Assembly (NCBI RefSeq): GCF_040939455.1
Contig: NC_134117.1
Location: forward strand, 61,402,501 to 61,466,500
Reading direction: 5' to 3'
DNA: 64,000 bases
DNA from: Microcebus murinus
Lineage: Eukaryota > Chordata > Mammalia > Primates > Cheirogaleidae
Shown here: positions 60,168 to 64,000 of the stretch, piece after piece
Numbering within the stretch: the first letter of the stretch is position 1
Layout: each line of letters opens with the position of its first letter
Program-made: the position numbers and the translations under genes
The notes under the pieces: generated by a model
Databases searched by the model: none
What the model saw: only the letters and a program-made list of their open reading frames with translations
Told to the model about the DNA's origin: nothing

Positions 60168-63100
60168 GAAAGTAACACTAAGGCTGTTTTGGGAATTCTT
60201 GGAGATAGTGCATGTAGGGACTGGGCACAGTGTCTGATACAAGAAGTACTCAGTAAACGTCGCTCTCTGTAGGAAGGGGTTGCTCAGTCCTTAGCCACTC
60301 CTGAGAAAGTACATTCCAATGAAAACCTAATTCCCTGAGACCATCCACACGGCTGTGCCCAGTGAGAATGTGGCAGTGACGGCCCCTGCCCCGTTCTCTG
60401 CACTCATGGAAAGAGGGGAGATGGCCAACAAGCCTCCTGGGGGACAGGGGTCATTCTGGGTTCAGCAGATGGCCCTGGAATCAAAGACGTCATGGAACAT
60501 AATATAATCAGATCCAATGAGTGTATCGAGGGCCAGGTGAGGAGGCTGCCGGAAGTCCAGCTGTGCCCAGGAGCTCGTGGGGAGGAGCCCTCCCACGTCA
60601 GCGCCGAGGCCGCTGCACTGTGGACAGGCCACGCCCTGTGGTAGAAGCACCCCTCCTGCCTGACAGATGCCAAATTATAGGAGATTCTTTAAAAAGTGTT
60701 AAGGCCTTCCACCTGCTCGACACCTGCAACGGTGCCTACTGCAACCACTGTTTTGGCTCCATTTTGCAGTAGAGAAAACAGAGGCTCAGAACAGAACACT
60801 CCTCTGGTCGAGGTGACACACAACGTGTGCCTGAGCCGGGGTTCCAGGGCCCAGGCCTGGCGGCCGGCATCCTCTCTCAATCCAGGGCAAATACCCCGGC
60901 CTGGGCAAGCTACTGGTACACCCGGCCAGGCCCAGAGCCCGGGCTGCTGCCACTTGGCAGGAGCAGACACACGGGCTGGGGGGCCTCAGCGCTCCAGGGA
61001 AGGGAGAGCTGGGAACAGGGTGGGCAGGTGCAGCTGAGACGCAGACCCAGCCCCCAACCCAGCCTTGGTGGGCTCAAGCCCTGATCTGGGACGCTCTTGT
61101 GGCCCTGGGGGATTTACTCCTCCCCACTCTGCAGATGAAGGGAGGGGTGGCCAGGCTCTGAGTCAGGTCCTCCTTCCACCTGTCCTCACCGCTGTCACCC
61201 ACAGTGTCCACAGGGAATGGGCACCACGCACTTGAGTCTTGGCTGGCTGTGGAGAAAGGCAGCGTTGTGTGGGGAATGTGTGACTCAGCGGTACCAAGAG
61301 GACAACTTTCCAACGAAGTTGTTTTTCCCAAACTTGAGTGTGCAAATGACTTGGTCTTGCCCCTTCGCATTCAGAAAGCCAGTTCCACGAATAAGCACTT
61401 GGCAGGCTTCTACAGGGGCGACAGCCAGAAGTCTGAGTGAGGACGGGTGGGGCGCTGTGCGCACGCACGCCTCGCCCTTCCCGGCGGTCCACCCAATACC
61501 GATGGCCAGGGCGCTCCTGCAAGGGAGAAGCTGTGCCTCTACCAACATGTGTGTCCACCAGGCTGAGTCCTCATCTGGTGTCACTGAGGGTGCATGAGGA
61601 GGCGGCTGGGCCTTGAGCACTCAGAGCCCTCTCCCCACCCTCCCTGGCCCAAGGAGCCGTGAAAGGCACCTGCACAGGGGCCGACTGAGCCGGGCCTTCC
61701 CCACCCTGGGGTCCCACGGTGCACCCTCAGGCCAGAGGGCAGCAGGCCAGGCCCTCCCTCTTGTAAGGCGTCAGAGGAGCTAGGACAAGGCGACTGAAGA
61801 CACCCTGTCTCCTGCCTGAGCTGGGCACCCGGGCCTGATGTCTGCTGGGCTGCTGCCCATGTGGGGGTCTACCCTTCTTTCTTTCTGTGTGCCTGTGGCA
61901 GGCTGGAGACCCCAGGGGCAGGGCCAGGACTCAGTGTGGCAGGTGAGACACCCAGGACACTGCTCAGGAGAACCCATCCCAGAACAAGTGCTGTCTTGGC
62001 TGAGCTTCCAGAGACCTACAGATGATTCCTGCTCCCCTGCCTCTTCCTGGCCCACCGCACCGCCCCCCACCACGCTGGGGTTCAGCAAGCACTTCTCCCC
62101 AAGCGGGGCTCCTGTCCCTCAGGCAAGTCCCACAGAGAAACGGGACGTAGTGAGAGGGCTGGCCCAGGAGCCCGGAGGCTTCCCGCAGGACTCCAGGTTG
62201 CTCCAGGGCACTGGGCTCTGCCCGTCCAGGGGGTGGCTCATTCCTACCCCTGATGGGGCCAAAGGCACCCCAGGTGCTCCCCAAGGAGCACTGCCTCTGG
62301 ATCCTGCATGGTCCCAGCCTGGGCCAGGTGCTTCTGGGCCACCTCAAGTGGGAACTTTCATCCTGAACACACTATCAGACAGCGGGAGTTTATAGGTCCA
62401 CAGCGATGACTGTTGTTGCATCAACAATTAGGACTTGTTTTCTCTTCTAGACGAAAAGTCCATAGAAGCTGTAACATCTTCAAATGTGTCACTGCACGGG
62501 AACGTCAGTCTCTGAGCCTGACCCTAGGTCCGGCCTTGTGGCACCTGTCCTAACTCAGACATGCCCAAGCGTTGGTGGTTCCTGACCATTTGCTGGTCAT
62601 CACTCCTGCAGGTCAGGCACGATGTTGGGGGCATGGCAGGATGAAAACAAACGGTCTGAAAGAGCTCACACACCTGTAAAGACCTCACACACCGGTATGG
62701 GGCTAGTGCACCTGTGAAGAGCTCACACACCTGTGTAGGGCTCCCACACCCACATGGGATCACATGCTTGTGTGGAGCTGCTGCAGGCGTGTGGCCTCAC
62801 ACCATCCACAGGGCAGTTGCTGTGCCCTAGGTGCATCCTCCCTCAGCCTCGCACCCTCCCCAGGAGGCAGAGCCCACTGACCCCTTACAGACAGGGAGGC
62901 AGAGACAGGAGGTCAGTCACCTGCTGGCCACAGTGGATGGCTGCGTGAGTAGTGGGGTTGGCAGCGAAGTGACATCTCGGCCAGGATGCATGTGGCCCAC
63001 GGAGGCCAGCCCAGACCACGCCTGGGAGCAGCCAGGCCCACTGCCCTGGGAAGAGGAACGCCCCCGTACCTCTGCCGGCGCCTCCTGACGGTGTGCAGCA

Positions 63101-63171
63101 GGTGGGGAGCAACGTTGGCCCTGTGGAGACGCAGCAGCTGGGTCACCCCCCTCGTCCCCTGACTTCCCCAG
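60168..63171. other. GC-rich sequence, one weak exon candidate and a MIR-like piece
   Basis: A plus-strand segment ending at 60535 with CAG-GTGAGG donor reads open (GIKDVMEHNIIRSNECIEGQ); I cannot name it. A diverged MIR-like core lies near 60700-60880 (CATTTTGCAGTAGAGAAAAC). Other long frames are overlapping, low-complexity chance frames. Confidence 0.35.
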
Positions 63172-63354
63172 GAAACTGTGTCGGCTCTGTGGCCCTGTGC
63201 TGGAAGGGGACCTATGTGGTGGCCGCCAGCACCCGCCTTGGCTTCCTGGACTGGGGGACGCAGCAGGTGCAGTGGGTGACCTGGCTGGTTAGGGTCAGGC
63301 CCCAAAACGGGTTCCACAATGGAAAGGGGGACCCCACTGGGAGGTTTATGACAG
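63172..63354 (+). pseudogene. regucalcin-like exon (paralogue or relic)
   Basis: Regucalcin (SMP-30) is a six-bladed propeller gluconolactonase and Ca2+-binding protein. TTCCCCAG precedes 183 bp ending ACAG-GTGAGC. The frame reads NCVGSVALCWKGTYVVAAS, and later FLDWGTQQVQWV and NGFHNGKGDPTGRFMTG, aligning without gaps to the family's exon beginning SSVAL and ending DGKVDPAGRYFAG. Both phases match. The substrate-site residues that I recall as Arg101 and Asn103 are Gly and His here, so lactonase activity is unlikely. RGN itself is X-linked and far less diverged among primates, so this is a paralogue or pseudogene. Further exons would lie beyond the window; none is seen upstream. Confidence 0.72.
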
Positions 63355-64000
63355 GTGAGCTTCCTAAAGGTGAGGGTGTGGCCTCGGCCCTCTGAGGCTT
63401 GGGTCAGTGGAGACATGAGGAGGCCGGTAGTTCTATGCTCACAGCAGGTGCGGGCAGAGCTGGGGGCTGTATGACGCTGTCCCCTCATTCCTGGAGGAAG
63501 GAGTGGGGACGAGCAGGCCACGCCCTGCCCTGCACTGCCCTCCTCGGGCTGGGCCGCCATTCTGGCAGGTTTCCTTCAATGCCAAACCCAACTTTTCCCC
63601 CCTTATGCCCCCTTAGTTCCCAGCTATCCACAGACAGGGCCGCGGCCTCCCCCTGGGAGCGTCAAATCCACCAGCATGTGGCAGTGGCCTAGAGCGTCTT
63701 TCCGAAGGCGTTCCATGTTTTGTGAGGGCTTCATGTTTGCCCTGGGTGTTATGGGGTGGGATTCAAAAGTTTACGTGGTGCTGCATTTGGCAACTCACAG
63801 AAATAACCATTTTATACGAATACACTATCCATTACACTAGCATTTCAAACAACAGAAATATGACACTAACGTCATAGATACTTGTACCACCTTTCACATT
63901 GAAAGGTAGTTTTAATCATCTCTGTATGCCTACCTGCATTCTAGGTCGATCATGCCTCAACAGACACATTGTGAGTGAACAGCTCCTCAATTCAAAATAA
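63355..64000. other. no identified feature
   Basis: Possible intron of the regucalcin-like gene; becomes AT-rich after about 63.7 kb. Confidence 0.4.

Overview
This window is mammalian nuclear DNA, almost certainly from a strepsirrhine primate and probably a lemur. Four Alu copies (about 33.4, 43.0, 52.4 and 57.3 kb) carry the strepsirrhine AluL-type linker with a TATATATTAGTTGG core. A short TTAA-flanked piggyBac-type element lies at 37.18-37.53 kb; recently active elements of this class are known from mouse lemur. No bacterial-style gene structure is present, and most long open frames in the GC-rich parts are chance.

Layout. 0-30 kb: sequence poor in Alu, with an old hAT-type element (1.95-2.43 kb), MaLR-like LTRs, MIRs, a GC-rich block (about 9-19 kb) containing a promoter-like GC-box cluster (18.47-18.65 kb), and minus-strand exon-like segments at 23.2-28.3 kb that resemble a HEAT-repeat (MROH-like) gene. 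30.8-48.1 kb: an intron-containing, plus-strand copy of annexin A7 (ANXA7), exons 2 to 14, with canonical splice sites throughout. It carries a 1-base deletion in exon 4 and a TAA stop in exon 8, so it is best read as an unprocessed, duplicated pseudogene. 48.75 kb: a minus-strand relic of ryanodine receptor 2 (RYR2) exon 3. 49.3-49.8 kb: an isolated CpG-rich stretch. 50-60.2 kb: nested L1, Alu and LTR sequence. Inside it, at 53.64-55.92 kb, is a very young, defective endogenous retrovirus with two 286-bp LTRs differing at one base. 60.2-64 kb: GC-rich sequence with one clear regucalcin-like exon at 63.17-63.35 kb.

Interpretation. Pieces of unrelated genes (MROH-like, ANXA7, RYR2, regucalcin-like) lie side by side, and Alu density changes sharply near 30.8 kb and 59-60 kb. 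This suggests a mosaic of segmental duplications. The retroviral element is the most unusual single item. It has IAP-like LTR architecture and a tRNA-Phe primer site, but its internal part is only 1.7 kb, with a gag-start-like ATG, a purine-only tandem repeat and a broken env tail. It therefore looks like a non-autonomous family that spread recently while already defective.
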